Part shown: piece by piece, positions 17,666 to 25,973 of the stretch
Position numbering within the stretch: the stretch's first letter is position 1
Layout: each line of letters starts with the position of its first letter
Assembly: GCA_963820415.1 (NCBI GenBank)
Contig: CAWFZT010000008.1
Coordinates: forward strand, 372,001 to 436,000
From: CAWFZT01 sp963820415
GTDB taxonomy: Bacteria; Chloroflexota; Anaerolineae; Anaerolineales; Anaerolineaceae
Length of the DNA stretch: 64,000 bases
Direction of reading: 5' to 3'
Notes under the pieces: generated by a model
Database searches by the model: none
What the model was told of the DNA's origin: nothing
The model's input: only the letters and a program-made list of their open reading frames with translations
Program-made: the position numbers and the translations under genes

Positions 17666-18073
17666 TTAGACAGGCAAATCGTCGGGTTGGAAAGCTCCCG
17701 GCAGCAGCTCTGCCAGGGTAGTTTCCTTGATCAGGCACCCTTCGTCATCGGCGATGAGTACGAGCGTGCCAAGGCCAAACTCCGCCAGCACTTGCCGGCA
17801 GCCCCCGCAGGGCATGCCGCCGTTGGAGGTGACTACGGCGATGGCTTCGAAAACGTGCTCACCTTCGGAAACGGCCTTGAAAACCGCCACTCGCTCGGCG
17901 CACATGGTAGAAGGGTAGGCGGCATTTTCAACATTGACCCCATCATAGATTTTGCCATTGGGGGTCAGCACGGCTGCCCCGACGGCGTAATGGGAATAGG
18001 GGGCGTAGGCCCAGTGTCGCACCTGGCGAGCGGCCTCAATCAATTGTTGGCGCATTTCATCGTTCAGAGGCAT
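17666..18073 (-). CDS. cdd: Cytidine deaminase
   Basis: A 135-residue tetrameric-type cytidine deaminase. Zinc ligands and the catalytic Glu are in TMCAERVAVFKA (Cys-Ala-Glu) and MPCGGCRQVLAEFG. The substrate-binding NVENAAYPS segment is intact. It converts cytidine and deoxycytidine to the uridine forms in pyrimidine salvage. Its start overlaps the end of the CBS-domain gene by 17 bp, so it is probably translated from the same transcript. Confidence 0.93.
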   Translation of the reverse strand: MPLNDEMRQQLIEAARQVRHWAYAPYSHYAVGAAVLTPNGKIYDGVNVENAAYPSTMCAERVAVFKAVSEGEHVFEAIAVVTSNGGMPCGGCRQVLAEFGLGTLVLIADDEGCLIKETTLAELLPGAFQPDDLPV

Positions 18074-19343
18074 CCTGTTCTTCCTCCTTTGCTTCAGGGA
18101 TCGGGTTCAAGCGGCGAGTGCGCACTTTGCGGATACGGCGCCCACTGATCTGCTCGACGGTCAATGTCCATCCTTCCACGCTGACCTGCTCTCCTCCAAC
18201 CGGGACGCGGCCCATCTCCCCATAAATAAAGCCTCCCAGGGTATCGGCCACTTCTTTTGAATAGTGGGTTCCCAGCAACTCGTTGACATCGTCCAAATCC
18301 ATGCGTCCCTGGATGAGAAACTCATCCGGACTGATTTGCTGGTACAGGGCCTCTTCGCTCTGGTCGTATTCGTCGCGGATCTCACCGACGATCTCTTCCA
18401 TTATGTCTTCCAGGGTGACCAGGCCGGCCATGCCGCCGTATTCATCTACAACGATGGCCATATGCATACCATTATCCTGCATTTCGCGCAGCAGCTCATC
18501 TACCTTTTTGGCCTCAGGCACGAAATAAGCCGGGCGTAATAACTCACGAATAGAGCTGGAAGCACCGGCGCCCAGGCGGATACGCAGCAAATCCTTGGCG
18601 TACAGCACACCGATGACGTTGTCGATAGTTTCCTCGTAGACGGGCAGGCGGGAATGGCCGTATTTGATGATCTGCTGGATGGACTCTTCGGCCGACACGG
18701 TGACGTCGAGGGCGTTCACGTCAATACGCGGCACCATGACCTCACGGCAGAGGGTGTCGCCGAACTGGAAGATGGAATAGATCATCTTGCGCTCGGGTTT
18801 TTCCAGGCCGCCTTCAGGCTGCTCTTTTTCGAGCCAGGTGCGGAGGTCTTCGTCGCTCACCGGGCTGAAGCTGCTGCCCAGCTGGCTGTTCGAGCCGACC
18901 AGGGCCATCAGCAGGCGCGAGCATGGGCGTAATAAACCATCCAGAAAGGCGCCCAGCCCGCTCAGGCGCAGCGACCAGGCTTCAGCGCGACGCAGGATGC
19001 GGCCTTCGAGGGTGAATTCGAGCATCAGGACCAGCAGGGCGACCAGGAGCATGACCAGGGCAGCCGCCCCCAGACCGAAGGAAGCGCCAGCCAGGGCCTG
19101 GAAGAGCAGCAAAGCCAGACCGGCCAGCAGAAAGCGTACCAGCCCCAGGGCCAGGCGCAAGGATACGCGCAGGCTGGGCTTTTCGAGCAAACGCAAGGTG
19201 CGGTCGACGGCAGCGGGGTGCCGCTCACGCAAATCGATCAGGTTGGGCAGGCGCGCCTGGGTAAGACTGGCGCGCATGGCGATGACGACCAGGTCTAAAA
19301 GCAGGAAGAGGATAAAACCGGCCAGCAGGGTATTAGTGGTCAC
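18057..19343 (-). CDS. CBS-pair membrane protein of the CorC/HlyC (CNNM-like) family
   Basis: About 428 residues. I place the start at GTG 19343, with AGGA upstream; the longer ATG frame at 19406 lies inside glmU and gives a non-conserved leader. The N-terminus has about three hydrophobic segments (GFILFLLLDLVVIAM, FLLAGLALLLFQALA, ALVMLLVALLVLMLEF). This is shorter than the four-helix DUF21 domain and lacks its usual sequence. A CBS pair (VMVPRIDVNALDV through GLVTLEDIMEEIVGEI) and a C-terminal CorC_HlyC domain (DEFLIQGRMDLDDVNELL) follow. Related proteins are linked to Mg2+/Co2+ efflux. It overlaps glmU by 11 bp. Confidence 0.82.
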   Translation of the reverse strand: MTTNTLLAGFILFLLLDLVVIAMRASLTQARLPNLIDLRERHPAAVDRTLRLLEKPSLRVSLRLALGLVRFLLAGLALLLFQALAGASFGLGAAALVMLLVALLVLMLEFTLEGRILRRAEAWSLRLSGLGAFLDGLLRPCSRLLMALVGSNSQLGSSFSPVSDEDLRTWLEKEQPEGGLEKPERKMIYSIFQFGDTLCREVMVPRIDVNALDVTVSAEESIQQIIKYGHSRLPVYEETIDNVIGVLYAKDLLRIRLGAGASSSIRELLRPAYFVPEAKKVDELLREMQDNGMHMAIVVDEYGGMAGLVTLEDIMEEIVGEIRDEYDQSEEALYQQISPDEFLIQGRMDLDDVNELLGTHYSKEVADTLGGFIYGEMGRVPVGGEQVSVEGWTLTVEQISGRRIRKVRTRRLNPIPEAKEEEQDASER

Positions 19344-20682
19344 CTTTGTCCTGCTTCCGCAGCGGCCGGGAGGGCACACCCACCACCGTTTCTCCGGGTG
19401 GGACATCGTGGGTGACCACCGTCCCGGCGCCGGTGCGGGCGCCCTCGCCGATTTTAACCGGGGCTACCAGCATGGTATCGCTGCCGATAAAGGCATGGTC
19501 GCCTATCTCGGTCGGGTGCTTGTGCACGCCGTCGAAATTGCAGGTGATTGTCCCGGCGCCGATGTTGACGTCTACGCCAATAGTGGCGTCGCCGATATAG
19601 GAAAAATGACCCATCTTGGTGCCTGGGCCCAGGTAGGAATTCTTGATCTCGCCGAAATTTCCCATATGGACGCCTTTGGCCAGATGGGCGCCCTTGCGCA
19701 GCCGGGCGAATGGGCCCATGTCCACGCCGTCTTCGAGGACGGCCTTTTCCATTACGGCAGCCAGGATGGTACAGTCATTGCCGACGCGGCAGTCTTCCAT
19801 GATGGTGTTGGGACCAATGGTACAACCGCAGCCTATGACGGTATTGCCGCGCAGGTAGGTGTTCGGCCAGAGGATGGTATCGGCGCCGATCTGCACTCCG
19901 CTTTCGATATACGTATTTTCAGGGTTGAGGATGGTGACACCCGCCAGCATGTGGGCCGTGTTGATCCTGCGGCGCATAATGGCCTCCGCCTCTGCCAGGC
20001 GCAAGCGGTCGTTGACCCCCAGGGCCTCTTCGGCGTCTTCCACGCACAGCGTCTCGACTGCCAGGCCGTCGGAGGCGGCCAGCTCCACCAGGCCGGTCAG
20101 GTAATATTCGCCGGCCGGCGAAACCGGTAGGCGCAGGAGCGCATCCCACAACCAGTCCCCCGCGATGCAAAATGGGCCGGCATTCAGCTCGCCCCCGGCC
20201 AACGCCTGGTCCTGCTCAACTACCGCCTGGACCCGGCCATCCGGTTGGCGTACTACCCTTCCGAGGTCGCTCTTTCCGCCAGCCATTACGGTCAGCAGGC
20301 TCAGCGGGCCGGGGTTGTGCTTTTGCACCTCGACCAGCCGCTGCAAGGTTTCGACCCGCAGCAGGGGTATGTCGGCGCAAGTGACCAGCACCAAGTCGAC
20401 CTTGCCGGCCAGCAGCGGAGAGGCCATTTGCACGGCGTGGGCCGTGCCAAGCTGTGGTTCCTGGTAGACAAAGCGCGCACCTTCGCCAACCGCCTTTTGC
20501 ACGGCTTCCGCGCCGTGACCGACCACCACTACGGGCGGTTCGGGGCTTAAGGCGGCGGCAGCCTTCAGGGAGTAATCGATCATCGGCTTGCCAGCCAGCG
20601 GGTGAAGCGCTTTGGGCAGGCTGGAATGCATGCGTTTGCCCTGCCCGGCGGCCAAAATAATGGTTGCGAACCTGTCAGTCAT
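19333..20682 (-). CDS. glmU: GlmU, bifunctional UDP-GlcNAc pyrophosphorylase / glucosamine-1-phosphate acetyltransferase
   Basis: A 449-residue protein starting at the ATG at 20682 after GAGGAAACC. The longer frame would read through the tRNA-Gln terminator region and is rejected. The N-terminal nucleotidyltransferase motif is AAGQGKRMHSSLPKALHPLAG. The C-terminal left-handed beta-helix shows hexapeptide repeats (IGCGCTIGPNTIMED, TKMGHFSYIGDATIGVDVNI) and the acetyltransferase region GAGTITCNFDGVHKH. The enzyme makes UDP-GlcNAc for peptidoglycan and surface glycans. It is the first gene of a run glmU, CBS protein, cdd, recO, with overlapping or closely spaced starts. Confidence 0.95.
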   Translation of the reverse strand: MTDRFATIILAAGQGKRMHSSLPKALHPLAGKPMIDYSLKAAAALSPEPPVVVVGHGAEAVQKAVGEGARFVYQEPQLGTAHAVQMASPLLAGKVDLVLVTCADIPLLRVETLQRLVEVQKHNPGPLSLLTVMAGGKSDLGRVVRQPDGRVQAVVEQDQALAGGELNAGPFCIAGDWLWDALLRLPVSPAGEYYLTGLVELAASDGLAVETLCVEDAEEALGVNDRLRLAEAEAIMRRRINTAHMLAGVTILNPENTYIESGVQIGADTILWPNTYLRGNTVIGCGCTIGPNTIMEDCRVGNDCTILAAVMEKAVLEDGVDMGPFARLRKGAHLAKGVHMGNFGEIKNSYLGPGTKMGHFSYIGDATIGVDVNIGAGTITCNFDGVHKHPTEIGDHAFIGSDTMLVAPVKIGEGARTGAGTVVTHDVPPGETVVGVPSRPLRKQDKGDH

Positions 20683-20709
20683 GGTTTCCTCGGGTTTTAA
20701 AGGAAAAGC

Positions 20710-20757
20710 GCGTGAACCACCACACCCTCTGATAACCTGGGTGGTGTTTTGCACGCT
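20710..20757 (-). terminator. Hairpin downstream of tRNA-Gln
   Basis: Between tRNA-Gln and glmU the minus strand folds into GCGTG with CACGC and an inner stem of ACCACCC against GGGTGTGGT with a small bulge, followed by GCGCTTTTCC. Position and the short T-run fit termination of the tRNA transcript upstream of glmU. Confidence 0.5.
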
Positions 20758-20801
20758 TTTCTCATTTTTCAAGATCGATCTCATTGCAGACCGTTCACAG
20801 G

Positions 20802-20872
20802 CTGGGGCACCTGGATTCGAACCAAGATCCACAGCTCCAAAGGCTGGTGTGCTGCCATTGCACTATGCCCCA
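20802..20872 (-). tRNA. tRNA-Gln (TTG anticodon)
   Basis: The minus strand reads as a cloverleaf. The acceptor arm is TGGGGCA (from 20872) with TGCCCCA (ending 20803) plus discriminator G. The D stem is GTGC/GCAC. The anticodon loop CTTTGGA has TTG in the centre. The T arm is CTTGG-TTCGAAT-CCAGG. The anticodon stem has one weak closing pair. The TGGGG acceptor start is typical of tRNA-Gln. The terminal CCA is not encoded (CC followed by T). Length is 71 nt. Confidence 0.9.
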
Positions 20873-20927
20873 ATGAACGCCGGTACACTCCGGCGTGGAT
20901 GTTTATTTTATCATAATAATGAAAAGA

Positions 20928-22124
20928 TCAGGAAGGTTCTTCTTCGTCCAGGCCAGGGGCGAGACCCATTTTGCGGGCCTGCTCGTAGGTAATGGATTCT
21001 GAGCCGGGGGGCAGCGGGGCGCCGGACGCCGCCGCAGCTGTTTTCCAGAACGCTTCAACGTTTTCCGAATCCAGGCTGGACTGATGGCGGAACAGGGCAG
21101 CGAATTCTTCCGACGCCGGTTCATCGGCCGGCTGGGGAGCAGGGGGGGCAGCCGGCGGGGCTATCGGTTCGGTCTTCAACGCCGCGGCTGCGCCGGATTC
21201 CTGGACTGGCGTGAAAGGCGGGAGGGAAGGTTTGGCTTCCGGCCGGGGCGCGGCAGGCGCCTGGGTGGGGGCCAGCGCCAGGAGGTTCTTCTGAATGTTG
21301 AGGATTTCCTCGAAGGCCAGCGCCAGGCGCAGGGTCGGTCGCCCGGTGCGCAGGGCCAGCACGAGGGCGTAAGGGCCTACCGGCGAAAGCACCAGGTCAA
21401 ACGCCAGGCCCTGTAAAGCGACCAGGTTCCTGGACTGGGGGGTTTCCAATAATTTCGAAACCTTTATGCTGGCATGCACGGTCTCCATCAGCGACTCGGA
21501 CCAGCGGGTTTCGAACGAGGAATCGGGGAAACTGCCTGATTTAGCCACCACCTGCCCGTTTTCATTGAGCAGCAAAACCGCTAAGGCGCCCAGGTCCTGG
21601 CGCAAGCCAGAGAGCAAGACGGTCAGGCTGGAAATGGCAGCGGGAGCGTGCGTTTCGGAAGGGACCAGCATGGCGGGGGGAGTTTCGGGCCTGACGGGGC
21701 GCGGCTGGGGAGGGGGAGCGGGCGGGGGCGGAGGAACAGGGGGCGCGGTCTGACCGCTTTCGACCTTCAGGCAAGCATTGACCGCTTCCAGGAAGGAAGG
21801 GATATTCATAGGCTTGCGGAAAAAGGCGTCGATGCCCAGCTCTTTGGCCTGTTTTTCGAGGCTCATATCCTGCACGCCGGTGATGACAACGACGCGGATG
21901 CCCGGGTAACGCTTGCGGATCTTGCGCACCAGATCCAGGCCGGAGATGCCTGCCAGGCGGATGTCGGTGACCAGCACATCCACCGGGCGGCGGGAGCTGT
22001 CTAAGAGGGCCTCTTCGCCAGAAGGGAAAACGGCGATCTGGATTTGGGCGTCCATCTGGGTCAAGGCCGTTTGCAACCAGCGGCCAAGTTCCAGGGAATC
22101 GTCAACAATCAAGACACGCTTCAT
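20928..22124 (-). CDS. Response regulator with Pro-rich linker and roadblock/LC7-like domain
   Basis: A 398-residue protein. The N-terminal receiver (1-120) is intact: D8/D9 in VLIVDDSLELG, D54 in DVLVTDIRLAGISG and the Lys in FFRKPMN. A Pro-rich linker (PPVPPPPPAPPPQPRP) leads to a domain at about 165-295 (ISSLTVLLSGLRQDLGALAV, LLLNENGQVVAKSG, LVALQGLAFDLVLSPVGPYALVL) that resembles roadblock/LC7 small-GTPase regulators. The Pro/Ala-rich C-terminus ends in EARKMGLAPGLDEEEPS-like sequence. It could couple a two-component signal to a Ras-like GTPase, as in MglA/MglB systems, but no GTPase is nearby. It lies 7 bp upstream of dppF1. Confidence 0.75.
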   Translation of the reverse strand: MKRVLIVDDSLELGRWLQTALTQMDAQIQIAVFPSGEEALLDSSRRPVDVLVTDIRLAGISGLDLVRKIRKRYPGIRVVVITGVQDMSLEKQAKELGIDAFFRKPMNIPSFLEAVNACLKVESGQTAPPVPPPPPAPPPQPRPVRPETPPAMLVPSETHAPAAISSLTVLLSGLRQDLGALAVLLLNENGQVVAKSGSFPDSSFETRWSESLMETVHASIKVSKLLETPQSRNLVALQGLAFDLVLSPVGPYALVLALRTGRPTLRLALAFEEILNIQKNLLALAPTQAPAAPRPEAKPSLPPFTPVQESGAAAALKTEPIAPPAAPPAPQPADEPASEEFAALFRHQSSLDSENVEAFWKTAAAASGAPLPPGSESITYEQARKMGLAPGLDEEEPS

Positions 22125-22131
22125 CGAACCT

Positions 22132-23127
22132 TTATCCCACTCGCCAACAAGCGGTGAAATGGTTGGGACTGATCTGGTTAAATTTGGGCTCTTCTACTTT
22201 GCAATGCGCCATGGCGACCGGGCAGCGCGGGTGAAAGCGGCAGCCGGAAGGTGGGCGCAGCGGGCTGGGCACATCGCCCGAAAGGATGATGCGATCGCGT
22301 TTGACGCGCGGGTCGGGGATGGGGATGGCTGACATCAACGCCTGGGTATAGGGATGGAGCGGGTTGCGGAAAAGATCCTCGCGGCTGGCCAGCTCGACCA
22401 TCTTGCCCAGGTACATCACCGCCACCCGGTTGGAGATGTGCTCGACAACCGAGAGATTGTGGGCAATGAACAGGTAGGTCAGGCCCAGCTCCTCCTGCAA
22501 GTCCTTGAGGATGTTCAGCACCTGGGACTGGATGGAAACGTCCAGGGCAGAGACGGGCTCATCGCAGACGATGAACGAAGGAGCAAGGGCCAGCGCCCGG
22601 GCAATGCCGATGCGCTGGCGCTGTCCGCCGGAAAACTCGTGCGGGTAGCGGCGGGCGTGGTAATCCTCCAGCCCAACCCTTTTCAACATCTGGATGGCTA
22701 CATCGTAGCGCTCCTTGGGATTGCCAATGTGATGGATGCGCAGGCCCTCGGCGACTGATTCACCAATGGGGAGGCGCGGGTCGAGCGAGGCGTAGGGGTC
22801 CTGGAAGATGATCTGCATGTTGCGGCGCATGTTTTTCAGCTCTTCGCCTTGCAGGTCGAAGATTTCCACCCCCTGGAACGTGACCGATCCGGCGGTGGGC
22901 TCGGTCAGGCGCAACATAGTGCGGCCGACGGTGGTCTTGCCACAGCCTGATTCCCCCACCAGGCCGAGCGTCTCGCCTTCTTTGATGGTAAAACTGACGT
23001 CATCTACCGCCAGAACCCAGGCAATGGTACGCTGCAGAATACCGCCGCGCACAGGGAAATACTTTTTCAGATTCTTAACGATAATCATATCCCTGGAGTT
23101 CTTCGGCTCAGTGACGGTCATGCTCAT
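22132..23127 (-). CDS. dppF: Dipeptide/oligopeptide ABC transporter ATP-binding protein DppF/OppF (pair 1)
   Basis: About 331 residues. The start at 23127 has AGGAA upstream; the longer frame to 23352 lies inside dppD1. Walker A is GLVGESGCGKTTVGRT, the signature is HEFSGGQRQRIGIARALAL and Walker B is FIVCDEPVSALD. The C-terminal oligopeptide-specific segment (HPLHPYTQALMSAIPIPDP, then CRFHPRCPVAMAHC) carries the Cys residues that bind an Fe-S cluster in some DppF/DppD proteins. It forms an ATPase pair with the adjacent dppD1. The permease genes are not next to this pair but in the 28-30 kb cluster. Confidence 0.9.
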   Translation of the reverse strand: MSMTVTEPKNSRDMIIVKNLKKYFPVRGGILQRTIAWVLAVDDVSFTIKEGETLGLVGESGCGKTTVGRTMLRLTEPTAGSVTFQGVEIFDLQGEELKNMRRNMQIIFQDPYASLDPRLPIGESVAEGLRIHHIGNPKERYDVAIQMLKRVGLEDYHARRYPHEFSGGQRQRIGIARALALAPSFIVCDEPVSALDVSIQSQVLNILKDLQEELGLTYLFIAHNLSVVEHISNRVAVMYLGKMVELASREDLFRNPLHPYTQALMSAIPIPDPRVKRDRIILSGDVPSPLRPPSGCRFHPRCPVAMAHCKVEEPKFNQISPNHFTACWRVG

Positions 23128-23149
23128 AAAATTCCTGTCATTCTTAGGA

Positions 23150-24184
23150 TTACCTGGCCAGCGGGGCGTTAAAGTCGTCTGTGCTCTGGTACAGCCAGCA
23201 GCGGGCTTCGTGAGCGGTTTCAATTTCCGCCAGGTCGGGTTCAACCCGGGTGCAGATTTCCAGGTTATATTCCTGGCGGGCTCGGCAGCGCGGGGCAAAG
23301 CGGCAGCCCGGCGGTAAATTGACCAGGTTAGGCACCGAGCCGGGGATGACATCCAGGCGTTCGGACATGCGGCCGAGCACCGGGATGGAGCCGATCAATC
23401 CCTGGGTATAGGGATGGAGGGGTTTTTCAAAGAGCAACAGCACGCCGGTCTCCTCAACGATGCGCCCGGCGTACATGACCGCCACCCGGTCGGCCATTTC
23501 GGCAATGACGCCCAGGTCGTGGGTGATGAGGATGACCGAGGTTTTCATGCGTGTGCGCATATCGCGGATCAGGTCGAGGATCTGGGCCTGGATGGTCACG
23601 TCGAGAGCAGTGGTTGGCTCATCGGCGATCAACAGGGTCGGGTTGAGGGCCAGGCCCATGGCGATCATGACGCGCTGCGCTTGCCCGCCAGACATTTCGT
23701 GAGGATAGGCTTTGGCCTTCTTGGCGGTGTCGGGGATGCCGACCAGCTTGAGCAGCTCGACGGCCTTTTCCCAGGACGCCTCCTTGGACATGTTCTGGTG
23801 GATTTGCATTACTTCTCCCACCTGGTCGCCGACCATGAAGACAGGGTTGAGGCTGGACTGCGGCTGCTGGAAAATCATCGAGATGCGGTCGCCGCGCATG
23901 CGGGTCATCTCGGCTTCGGTGAGTTTGAGCAGGTCGTGATTTTCGAAGAGGATCTGGCCTTCGATGATTTTGCCGGGAGGCCCGACCAAGCGCATGATCG
24001 AGAAAGAAGTGACGCTTTTACCGCAGCCCGATTCGCCCACCAAGCCAAGCACTTCCCCCGCCCGGACGTAAAAGTCGACGCCATCGACGGCTTTGACCAC
24101 GCCGTCTTCGGTGTAAAAATAGGTTTTTAGACCACGTACTTCGAGAACTTTGTTTGCCTGGGCGAGTGTATTACCCATAACCAT
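23150..24184 (-). CDS. dppD: Dipeptide/oligopeptide ABC transporter ATP-binding protein DppD/OppD (pair 1)
   Basis: About 344 residues. The start at 24184 follows AAGGAG at a 7-nt spacing. Walker A is GLVGESGCGKSVTSFS, the signature is HEMSGGQAQRVMIAMGLAL and Walker B is LLIADEPTTALDVTIQ. The C-terminal Cys-containing segment (PGCRFAPRCRARQEYNLEICT) is present. It drives peptide import with DppF. A TATAAT-like box lies near 24285 on the minus strand, about 90 bp upstream. The gene is 22 bp upstream of dppF1 and probably heads a dppD-dppF-regulator transcript. Confidence 0.9.
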   Translation of the reverse strand: MVMGNTLAQANKVLEVRGLKTYFYTEDGVVKAVDGVDFYVRAGEVLGLVGESGCGKSVTSFSIMRLVGPPGKIIEGQILFENHDLLKLTEAEMTRMRGDRISMIFQQPQSSLNPVFMVGDQVGEVMQIHQNMSKEASWEKAVELLKLVGIPDTAKKAKAYPHEMSGGQAQRVMIAMGLALNPTLLIADEPTTALDVTIQAQILDLIRDMRTRMKTSVILITHDLGVIAEMADRVAVMYAGRIVEETGVLLLFEKPLHPYTQGLIGSIPVLGRMSERLDVIPGSVPNLVNLPPGCRFAPRCRARQEYNLEICTRVEPDLAEIETAHEARCWLYQSTDDFNAPLAR

Positions 24185-24619
24185 ACCTGTACTCCTTAAA
24201 GTTAATGTCCGGCTAAAGGGAAATGCAGTCCGGCGAAAATGGGTTGTATGTACCGGCAAAAAGTCAAGCCAGAAAAGATTGTCGATATTATATCTTTAAT
24301 ATAGAAAAAGGTGGAAGGAGAAGTAAGTCGTCGTAAAGAATATTGGAGACGACCATCGGGATCAAATTCTCAATTTTCTGAAAGCTACCTGGATGCGATT
24401 GGGGTTGTTTGCGAATTTTGGTCATTACCCAAAAGTGACCATAGAAAGGTTCATATTGTATGCCGAATGACGATTCACCACAAAATTCACGAAATATATG
24501 AAATACACAAAACGGACGAACAAAAAAAAGAAAGCCTTTTCTTCTTTCGTGTATTTTGTGTGGTTTGTGGTTTATTAGGGTGAAGCATGTTATGCCGAAC
24601 TCACCTGATTAGCATGAGT
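24185..24619. other. Intergenic stretch with a weak inverted repeat
   Basis: There is no convincing gene. AT-rich sequence near 24275-24305 probably contains the dppD1 promoter. At about 24480-24580 there are loosely inverted copies of a CACAAAATNCACGAA-type sequence: GAAATACACAAAACG on one side and TTCGTGTATTTTGTGTGG on the other, around an A-rich centre. It may be a small degenerate palindromic repeat. Nothing else stands out. Confidence 0.3.
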
Positions 24620-24811
24620 TCAGGCGGCTTTCTTGCGTGCTGTCAGGACACTGCCAACGACGGCGACAATCAAGCCGACGGCCGCCATAAGCATTTTACT
24701 GGTGCCAATGGCGGTGGAATGAGATAGCCCGATATAACCAGCCAGGAGGGCCACTGCAATGATGAGCACACCAACGACGATCAATCCGACGCCAATCAGT
24801 TTTGTAGACAT
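24620..24811 (-). CDS. Small two-helix membrane protein, function unknown
   Basis: A 63-residue protein with two hydrophobic helices (LIGVGLIVVGVLIIAVALLA and MLMAAVGLIVAVVGSVLTA) and a short Arg/Lys-rich end (RKKAA). The ATG at 24811 has AAAGGAAT upstream. I do not recognise a family. Composition and length suggest an integral inner-membrane protein. The neighbours (dppD1 and DUF4404) give no functional hint. Confidence 0.55.
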   Translation of the reverse strand: MSTKLIGVGLIVVGVLIIAVALLAGYIGLSHSTAIGTSKMLMAAVGLIVAVVGSVLTARKKAA

Positions 24812-24938
24812 TTGAGATTCCTTTGGTAGAAATTGGATTGGGTTGTTTTATCTGGAAAACCATCCTATTATAGTACCGATGACGCATAATGCAGGTTAGT
24901 TTACCAAAATGGCGAGTTTGTTACCTGCGCGGCGACAA

Positions 24939-24969
24939 GATCCCAAAGGTCTTGAAGACCTTTAGGATC
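24939..24969. repeat. REP-like palindrome family A, copy 1 (diverged)
   Basis: The core AAAGGTCTTGAAGACCTTT at 24945-24963 is perfectly palindromic, with GATCC/GGATC outer arms and one mismatch. It shares the core with the palindromes at 25283, 25683 and 25974, which flank and interrupt the RAYT gene. Confidence 0.7.
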
Positions 24970-24988
24970 CAGGTGAATTTTAAAGAGT

Positions 24989-25261
24989 TCAGATCCCTGC
25001 GCCGGTTAGGATGTTGAGCAGCTTATCCATCTGGGCCGTCAGGAGCGGGTGGGTGATTTCGAACAACTCGATGGCCTGGGTCAGCCGGGCGCTGAGGGAG
25101 GTATTTAATTCAGGATCGATTTCACCGGAACGGGCGAGTAAATCCTTAACGTCTTTGACCAGTTGCTGGAGCAGCTCGCTCTGATCCGGATCGACGGTTT
25201 TGGTTTTCTGTAATTCGGCGTGCAGTTGTTCGAGTTCTTTTTTCAGGGGTTCGTTGTCCAT
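24989..25261 (-). CDS. DUF4404-like small helical protein
   Basis: A 90-residue, largely helical protein with a ribosome binding site (AGGAGCCCC) before the ATG at 25261. The pattern LKKELEQLHAELQKTKTVDP, ELLQQLVKDVKDLLARSG and LTQAIELFEITHPLLTAQMD resembles DUF4404, whose function is unknown. There is no membrane segment or signal peptide. It is flanked on both sides by REP-like palindromes. Confidence 0.6.
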   Translation of the reverse strand: MDNEPLKKELEQLHAELQKTKTVDPDQSELLQQLVKDVKDLLARSGEIDPELNTSLSARLTQAIELFEITHPLLTAQMDKLLNILTGAGI

Positions 25262-25282
25262 GAGGGGCTCCTTTTACCAAGA

Positions 25283-25315
25283 AAACCCTAAAGGTCTTGA
25301 AGACCTTTAGGGTTT
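25283..25315. repeat. REP-like palindrome family A, copy 2 (3' flank of the RAYT gene)
   Basis: A 33-nt perfect palindrome: arms AAACCCTAAAGGTCTT and AAGACCTTTAGGGTTT around a single central G. It begins 3 bp beyond the stop codon of the RAYT gene's C-terminal frame. Confidence 0.8.
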
Positions 25316-25318
25316 AAA

Positions 25319-25950
25319 CTAATCATCCTCAGCGAACCATTGGCTTTGTCCTTCAGTAACCAAGGATGTATGAAGATCGACGTATTGTTCCTTGCCACCA
25401 AACCAATCCAACACAGTACTTCGCTGCAGGTGGGTTGGCTTTTCGGAAAGGATCGTGTGATATGACGAATATTTCCATTCACGAAAATCTTCAACGAATT
25501 GATGCTTTTGTGGGTTTTGGTGAATGTATGCAATGACCCGAAAGAACTGGCGGTCGCTGGTAATCGGCACACTCCCGAAGGGATGTTGAAAGAGGTACCG
25601 GTTCGCCCGTAGGCTTTGTTGATCGACTTGGCGTAGGCATTTAAGAAGTCGGAGAATTTTTTGGATGGATATAAGTCTCTTGAAACCCTAAGGGTCTCAG
25701 AGACCCTTAGGGTTTGGTCTAGGGATTGTGGTAATTGAATCTCCTCCTCCGCTTTGATTCTCACCAACAGGTGAAAATGATTTTTTAGCAAACAATACGC
25801 GAAAGTCTGGGCGACAGGTTGTATGTATTTAGTATAGAGCAGCAAGAAGTACCCGTAATTACGTTCTTCAATGAAAACATCCTCGCGGTTGACGCCTCGA
25901 TTGTAAATGTGGTAGTACGTATCGTGGAATAAAAGAGAAGGGCTGGTCAA
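25319..25950 (-). pseudogene. REP-associated tyrosine transposase (RAYT, Y1/IS200-like), frameshifted
   Basis: The protein begins at TTG 25950 with FHDTYYHIYNRGVNREDVF and has the HUH motif in CLLKNHFHLLVRI (about 55-65), diagnostic of Y1/RAYT nucleases. The catalytic Tyr region is DFLNAYAKSINKAYGRTGT. After this point one base is missing near 25597. The original frame continues into nonsense, while the correct C-terminal sequence (VPITSDRQFFRVIAYIHQNP through HLQRSTVLDWFGG) is in another frame ending at 25319. A 33-nt REP palindrome is inserted in frame at codons about 80-90, between the HUH motif and the Tyr region. By family knowledge RAYTs process the REP palindromes that surround them. 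This copy looks non-functional unless the indel is an error. Confidence 0.8.
25683..25715. repeat. REP-like palindrome family A, copy 3 (inside the RAYT gene)
   Basis: A 33-nt perfect palindrome: arms AAACCCTAAGGGTCTC and GAGACCCTTAGGGTTT around a central A. Relative to copies 2 and 4 it has two base-pair changes that are compensated on both arms, so the stem is kept. It is 11 codons long and read in a stop-free frame (TLRVSETLRVS). Confidence 0.8.
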
Positions 25951-25973
25951 GGTTTCAGTCTCTTATTACTTCC

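Noticed and set aside
18787..20130. Plus-strand open frame of 447 codons spanning the CBS-protein and glmU genes
   Set aside because: It crosses two real minus-strand genes and lacks any protein signature.
20682..20832. N-terminally extended GlmU start at 20832
   Set aside because: The extension overlaps the tRNA-Gln terminator and the tRNA itself and is not GlmU-like; ATG 20682 has a good ribosome binding site and the canonical N-terminus.
25283..25315. REP palindrome as an ordinary intrinsic terminator of the RAYT gene
   Set aside because: No T-run follows, and identical palindromes occur inside the gene and upstream of it, which fits a repeat element better.
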